Below are positions 8,017 through 16,808 of a stretch of DNA of 38,585 bases, piece after piece. The notes under the pieces are model-generated. The model did not search any database and was not told where the DNA came from. It saw only the letters and a program-made list of their open reading frames with translations. The translations under genes were made by a program, and so were the position numbers. The stretch lies in the IMG/VR virus record IMGVR_UViG_3300037584_000164, positions 1-38,585 of that record. The stretch is one strand, 5' to 3'. Source of the stretch: a virus. The stretch's first letter is position 1. Each line of letters starts with the position of its first letter.

Positions 8017-8946
8017 TTACCCTCTGTTCGCTGTAGCTCCACCAAATGGTGCTATTTGTGATAATGTAGTATAAGCACCCACACCTTGTAAAAATGGATT
8101 TGCGGCGGGTGTTGTTGCTTGTTGAAATGTAGATGGAATACTTGCACTAGGCATACCTTGCAATAAATTCTGACCTATCTGCAATCTTGTAAAAGGCTCT
8201 TGTGCTTGTTGCATAAGATTAGCTCTCATTGCATCTAATCCTGCTTGTTGTTGTCTTTGTCTTAATCCACCTAATTGTGATAATTGTGATACATCTGCTT
8301 GACCTAAAGCTTGTTGTAAACGCCCTAAATCACTTGTTGTACCTGCTAATGTGCCAAATGCTTGTCCAATACCACCAGATAATCTTCCTGCGTCTTGTGA
8401 GGCTTTTAAAGCTTGTCCAAAGCCTTGTGATAAAAGCTTTGTTAATGTATCGCCTTTGACTTGTTGTAAACCTCTTTCGGTTTCTGCTCTTTGCACACCC
8501 TCTCTTGATCCACCAAATGCTCCTGCTTTAATAGCTTGTGCATCGGCTCCAGCTCTACGCATATCAGCTTGTCTGTTTAACTGATTCATTGCCACATCAA
8601 TGACTTGTTCTTGAAATGGATCTTGAAATCTTTTAATAGAATCTGGTTGTAAGAAACCTAAACCACTTGTTAAGGCTTGTTGTGCTGCAAGTGATTGATC
8701 TGCTGCTCCTCGCATAAAAGGTTGAAATGCACCAACCATTTGTTCGCCAAGTTGCGTTGCTTTATCTTGTAGTGGATCTGTTCCAGCAATTTGAAATCCC
8801 GGCAAACCTAAAGGTCTGTCTAATAATCCTGGTGCAGTTTGAGTTTCACCATCAAAGGTGCCAAACCCAGTTTGTAACATACGTTTTTGTAAACCCTCTA
8901 AAAATGGGGGTAATCTTTGTATATTTTCTACAGTTTGAACTGCCAT
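8017..8946 (-). CDS. Gln/Gly/Ala-rich putative DNA-injection protein
   Basis: A 309-aa helical protein unusually rich in Gln, Gly, Ala and Leu, with repeated short stretches such as LQKRMLQTG, GLGFLQP, FGQALKAS, LQQALGQA and LRQRQQQAG. Composition and place (between a GEFVLTKDAV-type protein and the two large ejection-type proteins) match internal proteins that podoviruses inject with DNA. There is no signal peptide and no cysteine. The start at 8946 shares bases with the previous stop (TAATG). Confidence 0.5.
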   Translation of the reverse strand: MAVQTVENIQRLPPFLEGLQKRMLQTGFGTFDGETQTAPGLLDRPLGLPGFQIAGTDPLQDKATQLGEQMVGAFQPFMRGAADQSLAAQQALTSGLGFLQPDSIKRFQDPFQEQVIDVAMNQLNRQADMRRAGADAQAIKAGAFGGSREGVQRAETERGLQQVKGDTLTKLLSQGFGQALKASQDAGRLSGGIGQAFGTLAGTTSDLGRLQQALGQADVSQLSQLGGLRQRQQQAGLDAMRANLMQQAQEPFTRLQIGQNLLQGMPSASIPSTFQQATTPAANPFLQGVGAYTTLSQIAPFGGATANRG

Positions 8947-9770
8947 TATGCCCTAGCCTCCAAGTTATCCATCATATCATAAGCTCTTTGAATACCTTTT
9001 CTTTGATTGCCATCTCCTAAACCTTTGACAGCATCTTTTGTTAAAACAAATTCTCCTGCCATAAGCATTGCTGGCACATCATCTTTTGTACCAGAACCCT
9101 CTGATGGATCTATACCACCATTACGTCTTGGAAATCCCATTTGACCACCATCTGCGGCAAATCTTATGCCACCAAGTTGACCTCCAGGTCCACCTTGTCC
9201 AAAAGGTCTTCTCTCAAACTCTCTTCTAGTATCTTCTTCGTCATCTCCAGCAAGTAACTGTGCAATTAATCCAGCAGTTAAACCTTCACCCATGCGTGTA
9301 TTTAATAAACGAGATAATAAGTTATCTTCGCCAACTCCAGCTGCTTGTAATAACTCACCACTAAATGTTTTAGGTTTAAAAGATTCAGCTATTTTTTTAG
9401 TTGCTTGTTCGGCTGGAATTGTTGATGTACCACCAGAAGAACCAGTTGGTACTAATTGATTTCTTTCAATTTCTGCTCTACTAAATTGTCCAGGTTTTAA
9501 ATTTTGACCATCTTGCACAACTTGTTGACCTGTAAAACTATCAGAAGCCATTCCAAGAGCACCACCAAGCAAAGCATTTCTTAATGCGTCTTTATTTTTA
9601 CCACCCATCACTTTTGAAGTAAGAAAGGATGTTCCTGCTCTAGTTAAAAAAGGACTAATTGCTGATGATGTACCAAAAAGAGATCCTATGCCTGTCCCAA
9701 CGGCTGGACCTGCCACTGCACCAATTGCTACAGGAAGAACTATATCTTTTAACAAATCACCTAAATTCAT
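8946..9770 (-). CDS. Tail/ejection protein with the phage GEFVLTKDAV motif
   Basis: A 274-aa protein. Residues about 10-30 are a glycine-rich hydrophobic segment. Near the C-terminus lies NGGIDPSEGSGTKDDVPAML followed by MAGEFVLTKDAVKGLG, a motif well known from the ends of tape-measure and other tail-interior proteins, where VPA-M-L-GEFV is highly conserved. The protein is far too short for a tape measure of a long tail, which fits a short-tailed virion. It begins the ejection-type block. A weak AGGT lies upstream of the start at 9770. Confidence 0.6.
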   Translation of the reverse strand: MNLGDLLKDIVLPVAIGAVAGPAVGTGIGSLFGTSSAISPFLTRAGTSFLTSKVMGGKNKDALRNALLGGALGMASDSFTGQQVVQDGQNLKPGQFSRAEIERNQLVPTGSSGGTSTIPAEQATKKIAESFKPKTFSGELLQAAGVGEDNLLSRLLNTRMGEGLTAGLIAQLLAGDDEEDTRREFERRPFGQGGPGGQLGGIRFAADGGQMGFPRRNGGIDPSEGSGTKDDVPAMLMAGEFVLTKDAVKGLGDGNQRKGIQRAYDMMDNLEARA

Positions 9771-9802
9771 GTAATTATCTTACCTCAATTTTATTTATTC
9801 GT

Positions 9803-10030
9803 CTATGTCTTAACTTTTATAGTTCCATTATCGTTAAATAAAGCACCCACCTCTAAATCTGTATCACTTGTAGGTAAATCCGTCAAAGTAATCTTAGTGC
9901 CACGAAGTTCTCCAGGGTTTTGTAATTGTGTTACAAGTTGGCTTAAACTTCTTACCATTTCGTTGAAATACTGAACATCATACTCATCTGGTGGCAAAGA
10001 AAAATTTGGTGGTACTAGTTGTCTGCTCAT
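9803..10030 (-). CDS. Small conserved phage structural protein
   Basis: A 75-aa protein. The C-terminal 35 residues contain GTKITLTDLPTSDTDLEVG and LFNDNGTIKV, which I recognise as a common short module in marine phage virion proteins. The N-terminal half is helical. It overlaps the preceding tail gene by four bases (ATGA). The role is probably structural, but the partner is unknown. Confidence 0.6.
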   Translation of the reverse strand: MSRQLVPPNFSLPPDEYDVQYFNEMVRSLSQLVTQLQNPGELRGTKITLTDLPTSDTDLEVGALFNDNGTIKVKT

Positions 10031-11568
10031 CTATCACCATCCTGTCTTATATCAACTCTATTTGTTCCTAATCTCCAATTTACGCCTTGTGTTGTGCTTT
10101 CTACTCTAAGACCAAATGATCTACCACGCAATCGTAAATGATTAAGTTCAGTTGCTGGAGACACAGTATTTGTAGATGTTTTAACAAAACCACCATTTGG
10201 AGTCCTTTGTGCTTTTAATGAAAACACGGCTTGTTTGTTGTCATTACTAATACCAGTATCACTATTGTTAAAACTAACATCAGGTATCATTCTTCTAATA
10301 AAAACAAATTGATCTCCATCTTGTATATCGATAGGACTTGACTCAATAAACGATGTAAATGCAGTACCATCGTTATCATTTCCTTTTTCGTGATTGTATA
10401 CAAAATTAGAATCTGTAGCCATTGGATACTGATAAACACCTCTATCTATCCATGATGATCTTGCAAGGTTGCCTACATACCATATCTTTTGATCATAATT
10501 ATACACTACATATCTATCATTTTCATCTGTACCATTGTTTGCACCAGAGTTAGTTGCAGAGGGATAGAACCAGAATACTTCACCAAAAGCTGAATTTATT
10601 CCAGCGTAAACTTTATCGGATTGTGTTTCGTTAAAATCTTGAAATACATGATCTCTTACAGAACAAGGTATAACTTGAACACGACCATCATACACATAAA
10701 AACGATCATATCCCATCCAAAACACACTATCACCTACGGCAACTGCTGAATTAAATCCTCTTACTGTTATGGCACTTGCTAATTGATTTATACCAAATGT
10801 AAAGGGAGGACCTATAAACTGCATACTATGAACAGATGAATCTGTTAAAACAATCATCTCTCGTCTTGTTTTAACAGCAGTTATTATTTCTGATCCTGAA
10901 CCTATTCTTAAACTTCCAGTAGTGTTAGTTGCACTAGGTGTCCATAGAAATGGATTTTCTTGTGAACTAAAGCGAACAAGCAATCTGTCTTGTACTGATT
11001 CACCTATTGGATTTGCACCAAAACAAATTACATGACGATCTCTTTCAGATACAATGACCTTCCTAGATTTTGTCGGTGCAGCATCTGATAATTCAATTAA
11101 ATTTTTTGCTCTTGCACCTGTTCCAAGAGTTTTATCCCAATAAAAAACAAACCCATCTCTTTGATTAAAAATTAAATCTTCACCAAAATTATCTTGTGAC
11201 CATAAACGCAAAGTACCACCACCAGCAGTTTCACCAGAAGCAGAACCCCATCCATCTGCTCCCCAAGTGCCAGCACCCCATCCATCTCCAGGCACAACAG
11301 TATTAATACCTACGTTAAGTTGATATTCTGCATCAGCCGATCCAGCACTAGATAAAGCAGCATCTGCGTTATCACTAAGAGTAATAATATAACTATTAGC
11401 ATCTGTTATAGATGTTATAGAAAATTCATTGTTTAGTTTAGAGTTTAAACCAAGATTACCTGTGTTAGCATTACTAAATGTAACAAAACTACCAAGTATA
11501 GCTCCATGACTAGCATCATTCACAGTAACACTTGTGCTATCAGTTGCAGATATAAATGTTATCGCCAT
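10027..11568 (-). CDS. Tail/neck stabilisation-type protein, C-terminal part of a split gene
   Basis: A 513-aa protein. Residues 1-90 form a beta-rich domain (TSVTVNDASHGAILGSFVTF, then ITSITDANSYIITL). Residues 94-108 are a Trp/Gly motif (GWGAGTWGADGWG). The body, with REMIVLTDSSVHSMQ and DSVFWMGYDRFYVYDG, resembles P22 gp10/T7 gp12-type tail proteins built as propellers (packaged DNA stabilisation). In related marine phages, as I recall, this sequence continues directly from the MPITKLQFRPGINKE N-terminus that here forms the separate gene 11570-12148. The ATG at 11568 is one base after that gene's TAA and in a different frame. Confidence 0.6.
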   Translation of the reverse strand: MAITFISATDSTSVTVNDASHGAILGSFVTFSNANTGNLGLNSKLNNEFSITSITDANSYIITLSDNADAALSSAGSADAEYQLNVGINTVVPGDGWGAGTWGADGWGSASGETAGGGTLRLWSQDNFGEDLIFNQRDGFVFYWDKTLGTGARAKNLIELSDAAPTKSRKVIVSERDRHVICFGANPIGESVQDRLLVRFSSQENPFLWTPSATNTTGSLRIGSGSEIITAVKTRREMIVLTDSSVHSMQFIGPPFTFGINQLASAITVRGFNSAVAVGDSVFWMGYDRFYVYDGRVQVIPCSVRDHVFQDFNETQSDKVYAGINSAFGEVFWFYPSATNSGANNGTDENDRYVVYNYDQKIWYVGNLARSSWIDRGVYQYPMATDSNFVYNHEKGNDNDGTAFTSFIESSPIDIQDGDQFVFIRRMIPDVSFNNSDTGISNDNKQAVFSLKAQRTPNGGFVKTSTNTVSPATELNHLRLRGRSFGLRVESTTQGVNWRLGTNRVDIRQDGDR

Positions 11569-11569
11569 G

Positions 11570-12148
11570 TTAAGATCCGCCTACAGTAACAGTTGATTCA
11601 TTAGTTATAGATATTGTAACAGAACCAAGACCCGTAGTTCCAGTTAAAGATATAGCAGTAGGAGGAATGTCTATTGTAACTGTGCCAACTTGTCCTACAC
11701 CTATTGATAAAACACCAGAATCTGGGTTTCTTGCCAAGACGGGAACATCTTGAGATCCAAGTACAATAGCGGTGCCAATTTGACCAGTTCCTGCACTTCC
11801 AGATGGTGCAGCAATTACTGTTAGACCATCTAAATCAAAAACAGTTACACCATTTACAACTTTACGTCTTAAGGGAGTAATATCATTGTAACCTTGTGAC
11901 TCTTCTATATAGAATTTTATCTCTGTGCCTATACCTAGATAACTATTACCTTGAAGATTCGCCCAAGCATGAAGAGATCTTGAAGAACCTAAAAAAGTAG
12001 AGCCGCTGTATTTCTCCCAACCACCTAATTTTTCTGGATACCCAAAACGAAACCGAACAAGATCACAATCATTCCAACCGCCTTTGTTTGAATAAGACGT
12101 TGTTTCCTTATTTATACCAGGTCTGAATTGTAATTTTGTTATAGGCAT
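11570..12148 (-). CDS. N-terminal part of the split tail protein, with beta-repeat tail
   Basis: A 192-aa protein. Residues 1-90 (LQFRPGINKETTSYSNKGG, LVRFRFGYPEKLGGWEKY, SYLGIGTEIKFYIEE, YNDITPLR) are a signature N-terminus of a large podovirus-type tail protein. After residue about 95 come repeats of a loose pattern V-x-G-x-x-G-x-V-x-V-x-x (for example GVGQVGTVTIDI, GTTGLGSVTISI). It stops at 11570, one base before the start of the 513-aa protein that looks like its continuation. AAGGTG precedes the ATG at 12148. It is either a working half-protein or the product of an old frame break made good by a new start. Confidence 0.65.
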   Translation of the reverse strand: MPITKLQFRPGINKETTSYSNKGGWNDCDLVRFRFGYPEKLGGWEKYSGSTFLGSSRSLHAWANLQGNSYLGIGTEIKFYIEESQGYNDITPLRRKVVNGVTVFDLDGLTVIAAPSGSAGTGQIGTAIVLGSQDVPVLARNPDSGVLSIGVGQVGTVTIDIPPTAISLTGTTGLGSVTISITNESTVTVGGS

Positions 12149-12158
12149 TTAACACCTT

Positions 12159-12974
12159 TTACGCAGAATACTTAAGCATACGACTGTCAGGAAACGTTTG
12201 CCCTGCACTTGGTCTACCTTGTGAAGTAAACGTCTGTGCAGTACCATCACTAGATAAACCTGTTAGTGATACAACTGCTTCATCTCCACAGTTACTATGA
12301 CTTTCTGATAATTTAAAGGTGTTTGTTGTTGCAGATATTACATAATAAGATGTACCATTTACTAAGCCACCAATCACTGTTGCAGTTTCATTACTAGAAT
12401 TTTGTCCTACATTATAAGAAACTTGCTCATCATTCACAAATCCATGACCATTACTTGTAATAGTATTATCTGACGTACTAACTACACTAGACGATGTTGC
12501 ATCTATTGTTTTAGCTGTTTGCGATGCACCTGCTACTGTTTCATAACAAGCCTGTAATCCTGCTATATCTGAAGCATTACCTATGGCAGTCTTTAATGCA
12601 GTATAATTAGTTCTAACTGCTGTTCTATATGCAGTTATTCCACTTGGTATTGCAGTAGATGTTTCTGATTTACGAGTTACATACCAATCTGTGTCTTGCA
12701 ATAAACTTGCAGATGTTTGTTTAGCTTGGTCTATTTTAGCAGTTTTTAAATCTGCAAGTGGCTTTGGTAATAAAGCATCACCATCAGAGTTCCAACCCCA
12801 ATAATAAAAACTATCATAAGCACCTAAAGGTGTTGGGTCATCTTCCCAAACCAAACCAGCAGACTTTTTTTCTGCGTCTGTAAGATTGTTCCATTGACGA
12901 GGGTATTTAGTATTATCATCACTAACCCATGCTTTTCCTACTTGTATGGTTCTACCATTATGTTTCCAAGCCAT
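12159..12974 (-). CDS. Tail fibre-associated protein with a DUF4376-like helical domain
   Basis: A 271-aa protein. Residues about 70-150 resemble DUF4376, seen in phage tail fibre and fibre-assembly proteins (LLQDTDWYVTRKSE, then GITAYRTAVRTNY). The C-terminal 110 residues are a beta-rich module (ITSNGHGFVNDEQVSY, LVNGTSYYVISATTNTFKLS) of a type repeated through marine phage fibres. It follows the large fibre gene after nine bases with AGGAG six bases before the ATG. It is probably a fibre component or chaperone. Confidence 0.65.
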   Translation of the reverse strand: MAWKHNGRTIQVGKAWVSDDNTKYPRQWNNLTDAEKKSAGLVWEDDPTPLGAYDSFYYWGWNSDGDALLPKPLADLKTAKIDQAKQTSASLLQDTDWYVTRKSETSTAIPSGITAYRTAVRTNYTALKTAIGNASDIAGLQACYETVAGASQTAKTIDATSSSVVSTSDNTITSNGHGFVNDEQVSYNVGQNSSNETATVIGGLVNGTSYYVISATTNTFKLSESHSNCGDEAVVSLTGLSSDGTAQTFTSQGRPSAGQTFPDSRMLKYSA

Positions 12975-12983
12975 TATTTTCTC

Positions 12984-15536
12984 CTATCTTGCATTAGCAT
13001 ATTTAAACGGGTTTTCGGCGAACGCCATATATATGTATGAGCCATTATTATAACCAGTAGAATTAGCACGAGGTTTGAAGCCATTACTTAGAATGTCTAA
13101 TACTGAACCAAGTTGTGATTCATAATAGACATCATCAGCAACTAATAGTGAACCACTACCCATTGGATTAAAAATTCCTCTTGTAGTATCCCAAATATGC
13201 CAATTATTAGCTGCATCATATCTTTTCACCATAAGCCAAGCAGGTCTAAATCCCGTATAGACAAACGTACCATCTGCTACGCCATTTCCAGTATAACTGC
13301 CAAATTTGGAGTAACCTGATATTCCTCTAAATAAATAAGCCACAAAATTATCAGAAGAACCAGTATTGCTTGCAGTACCTACAGTAAAAACTGTTGAAGT
13401 CGGTGCAGTATCATTCCACATAGTTGAATCATCAACAACTCCACCAGTTCCACTTAAATTTAAATAATCTGTATGTGGGTCACTTGCCATTTTATGATGA
13501 TATGTTCCAGACCAACTATGTGCTCCATCTCTATTTTTTACAATCATCATTTCAGGAACACCACCTAATCCATGTGCAATACTTCCTGCACTTCCAGTTC
13601 CAGTATAAGTCACAATACTAAATCCTGCTGTAGTATTTGCTTGATAAGTAGAATCTATTGTACCAACACCAGTTGCACTTGCATCATTCGTTGTCAAATT
13701 TCCACCATTAGCTTTCCAGTTCCAAGCTACATATGTACCAGAGCCTATATTTATAAAACCACCACTAGCTACATTTGGAGTAGTAAAACCATTAGTATCA
13801 AGTGAACCTAATGTTCCTGCTGTTGAAGTATCCTCATCATCTGATGCGTTTGAATATAAGGCAGATTTATTTGTTCTGTTTGAATCCCACAAACCATGAT
13901 AATAAGAACCAGACCTTGATTTTACCCACAACCAATCAGGTTTGAAATTTATTTTACCACCAATATCAGTCCCCCCAGAAACTATACTTCTTGAAGCACT
14001 GCCACTACCAGTATAAGTTAGTATTCCAAAATGATCAGTAGCTTGTGTAGCAGCATTAGGACTTATGGTTAAATCATCATCACTAAGGTTAGCTGTGCAT
14101 ATTGCTAGAAAGCCTGATGGTGGCGAATAATAAAATTGACCTATTCCTTCAGAATCTGTGGCATTAGCTGAACCACTTGTTTTGTTTCCTGCAAATGTAT
14201 CATCTTGTCCACAATTAAAAATTCCCGAACCACTTGCACCATTCCCCGCTATAGTTACACCTATAGAAGATAAATCATTTGTTGAACCAGTACTTTGATT
14301 TGTGCCATTAGCAGGGTCACCTGAAAATAAGTATGTACCATTTTTACCAAACCATATTTTTCCTGCATCTACATCAAAAGCAATATTAATTATATCTCCA
14401 TTTGCAAATGATGATGGAGTGCCTCCTGCTGTTCCCTCGTCATAAAAATAACCACGACTATCCCACATACCTAAATCTGTGTTAGCACCAAAATCACCAC
14501 TACTTTGATAAATATTATTTGTAACTTCTTGTACACCAAATTGAGTTAAACTAGTGTTAGCCATGTATCCTTCACAATACCATTTACCACTAAACAAAGG
14601 TATTGTACCTAATACATTTCCAAAATTATTACTAGTATTGCAAACAAATTTTAAAGCACCTTCAGACAAAGCAACATTTGTTGTTCCTCTTGCATTGTGA
14701 TTAAGCGTACAAAAATTATTCTCAGGACTATCAGGCAAGGCACAATCATGTGCTTCAACATTAGTATTAGCTGTAGAAGTCCAATGGCGTGAATTACCAC
14801 TTGAATCTGCACCAATCGTTGTATCGGATGGACTACCCACTCCAGTTTGGTCAAACTTTAAATGCCAACCTTTATTACCAAATGATGGAGAAGAATAGTT
14901 TTTTGGAATAAATACCCCATTTTTAAATTCACCTACTGTATCAACTGGTGTAACTGCCGAACCATCTAACCACCACCAATCAGAATAATAAACATGACCA
15001 CCATACCCTGAATTTGAATGACCAAAGAAATGTGTTTTGTTTTGATTAAGACCAACTGTATCAGCATTTAATGAAGGAGCAGTTGCTGTTGCAAAAGATG
15101 TTTCTCTAACACCATTTATCCAAAGTTGAACTCTATCTCCTTCTGTACTATCTGTGGTATCTATTCTCACCCAAAGATGCATCCAAGCACTTGTATCACG
15201 AACTAATCTAGTAGTTATATAATTAAAGGTTGTTGCACCCCCTGCTGTTAAATCCTGCACAGCAACCTGGTCAACACTAATGCTATTACCACCCATCCAT
15301 ATATAACCTTGCCCAACACCACCACCACCTAATGTGGCAGAAAGTAAATTAGAGTAGTGTCCAGTCTGTTGTCTTTTTACCCAACCACCAAATGACATAA
15401 TTTTAGTGCTTGTAGGAGAAGCACCATAATCTCTAGTTAATGTTTGAGTTGGAATATTTCTGTATGAAGTTGTAGCAACACCATTATAGAAACCTGTGTC
15501 TTGATCTCCTGCGCCATTTGCCTTTATTATGCTCAT
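12984..15536 (-). CDS. Large tail fibre / receptor-binding protein with lectin-like and repeat domains
   Basis: An 850-aa protein. Residues about 40-235 look like a concanavalin/LamG-type sandwich (MSFGGWVKRQ, VQLWINGVRET, GWHLKFDQTG). Residues about 285-480 resemble a SPRY-like domain (GKWYCEGYM, NIAFDVDAGKIWFGKNGTYL). Then come three related units at about 503-608, 638-738 and 744-845, each with a YTG start, a PxWLMVK-like strand and a NGF or YVA/YMAF end. This layout is typical of receptor-binding fibres of marine phages. It is the largest protein of the fibre group and the best candidate for host recognition. AAGGT lies upstream of the start. Confidence 0.75.
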   Translation of the reverse strand: MSIIKANGAGDQDTGFYNGVATTSYRNIPTQTLTRDYGASPTSTKIMSFGGWVKRQQTGHYSNLLSATLGGGGVGQGYIWMGGNSISVDQVAVQDLTAGGATTFNYITTRLVRDTSAWMHLWVRIDTTDSTEGDRVQLWINGVRETSFATATAPSLNADTVGLNQNKTHFFGHSNSGYGGHVYYSDWWWLDGSAVTPVDTVGEFKNGVFIPKNYSSPSFGNKGWHLKFDQTGVGSPSDTTIGADSSGNSRHWTSTANTNVEAHDCALPDSPENNFCTLNHNARGTTNVALSEGALKFVCNTSNNFGNVLGTIPLFSGKWYCEGYMANTSLTQFGVQEVTNNIYQSSGDFGANTDLGMWDSRGYFYDEGTAGGTPSSFANGDIINIAFDVDAGKIWFGKNGTYLFSGDPANGTNQSTGSTNDLSSIGVTIAGNGASGSGIFNCGQDDTFAGNKTSGSANATDSEGIGQFYYSPPSGFLAICTANLSDDDLTISPNAATQATDHFGILTYTGSGSASRSIVSGGTDIGGKINFKPDWLWVKSRSGSYYHGLWDSNRTNKSALYSNASDDEDTSTAGTLGSLDTNGFTTPNVASGGFINIGSGTYVAWNWKANGGNLTTNDASATGVGTIDSTYQANTTAGFSIVTYTGTGSAGSIAHGLGGVPEMMIVKNRDGAHSWSGTYHHKMASDPHTDYLNLSGTGGVVDDSTMWNDTAPTSTVFTVGTASNTGSSDNFVAYLFRGISGYSKFGSYTGNGVADGTFVYTGFRPAWLMVKRYDAANNWHIWDTTRGIFNPMGSGSLLVADDVYYESQLGSVLDILSNGFKPRANSTGYNNGSYIYMAFAENPFKYANAR

Positions 15537-15545
15537 AAATCAACC

Positions 15546-16808
15546 TTATGTTAATATTGCCGATGCTGAAACTAATATTGTATTACTGCCACTTGCCGCA
15601 GTACAAAAGTAAGCAAGATGATATGTGCCACTTGCACTTATTGTACTAAGCACATCTGCATTTATTGCAACAAGTGCGTTTGCAGTTATTGTATGATTAC
15701 CACCATTTACAAATTTTATATTACCAGATTGTCCAGCAGCAGCATTACTAAATGTTATTTCGGTATTGCCAGTGGTGGTGCAAGTAAAGTCATTACCTAC
15801 AGCTAAATCAAAACTACCATCATTTTCCGCTGTAACTGTTACACCAACTGATCTTCCAGTAACTTCGACATCATTGCTAACTGTAACTTTGGTTGATGCA
15901 GTTAAATCTATTGTTGGTGCAGTAATTTCACATTCTGTGTCGGCATCAATATCTAACTGTCCATCTGTGCTTGAACTTACAGATAAAGCACTATCTCTAA
16001 AAGTCATTTTTATAGCATCATTTAATAATAAAGCACTATCATGTACATGAGTTAAAGTTACATCATTATTTTCACCAAAACCCAAAACTGATGAATCGCT
16101 ATCTAACTTGAGATCATTACTTACAAGAACGGCTGTACTTGCATTTAAATCAATGGTTGCCTCACCATCTACTGTTAAAACACCATCTGAACTTTGATGT
16201 ACAAAACTAGCGGCATCACCAAATGTTAATTTATTAGTTCCATTAAGAGTTAAACCTGTGCCGTCTGTATGTGTTAAAGTAGTGTCCGTATCAGCACCAA
16301 AGCCTAATACTGCACTATCTGATTTAAGAGTTACATCATCAGACACAATCAAATCATCATCTACAGTTAAATCACCAGCAGCTAAATGTGCAAAAGCATC
16401 AACAACGGCTGCACCAGATCCCGCACCATCTAAGTAAAGAACTTTTGCAGTGCCTGGTGTTATTGTAACATTCGCACCAGATCCTTGAGATATTATAATA
16501 TTTTGTGATCCACTAGTTCCATTTTCAATTATATGCACTCTTTTCATTGTGTTTGGAGATATAGTAATAGTACAAGCAGAATCTAAGGTTCCCGTGTATT
16601 TAATAAACATGGCTCTTCCTGCATCACTAGTAGCATCTGCCACAGTGGTTGCATGAGTGTCTGCGTTTGTTGTTATGGCTTCCGTGCCAAACCCTAATGC
16701 CTCACCTATGAGTTCTAAGTTTGTATTAGTTTTAGTACCCCATTGTCCTGACTGTTCGCCAGTATTCATTTCTTCGAGTCTTAAATTATTTACAAATGTA
16801 CTTGCCAT
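15546..16808 (-). CDS. Tail fibre-like protein with two tandem beta repeats
   Basis: A 420-aa protein. The N-terminus (EEMNTGEQSGQWGTKTNTNL, residues 12-31) is a well-known marine phage fibre start. Residues 159-232 and 233-313 are two related units, each with an SDSxVLGFG, a TLTH, a TLNG/LLND and a DLxAST segment. The C-terminal part (NGGNHTITANALVAI, SGTYHLAYFC) forms another beta domain. The composition (Thr, Ser, Asp, Ala) suits a trimeric fibre shaft. It shares its first base with the previous stop (TAATG). Attachment to the neck through the N-terminus is inferred from the family. Confidence 0.7.
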   Translation of the reverse strand: MASTFVNNLRLEEMNTGEQSGQWGTKTNTNLELIGEALGFGTEAITTNADTHATTVADATSDAGRAMFIKYTGTLDSACTITISPNTMKRVHIIENGTSGSQNIIISQGSGANVTITPGTAKVLYLDGAGSGAAVVDAFAHLAAGDLTVDDDLIVSDDVTLKSDSAVLGFGADTDTTLTHTDGTGLTLNGTNKLTFGDAASFVHQSSDGVLTVDGEATIDLNASTAVLVSNDLKLDSDSSVLGFGENNDVTLTHVHDSALLLNDAIKMTFRDSALSVSSSTDGQLDIDADTECEITAPTIDLTASTKVTVSNDVEVTGRSVGVTVTAENDGSFDLAVGNDFTCTTTGNTEITFSNAAAGQSGNIKFVNGGNHTITANALVAINADVLSTISASGTYHLAYFCTAASGSNTILVSASAILT

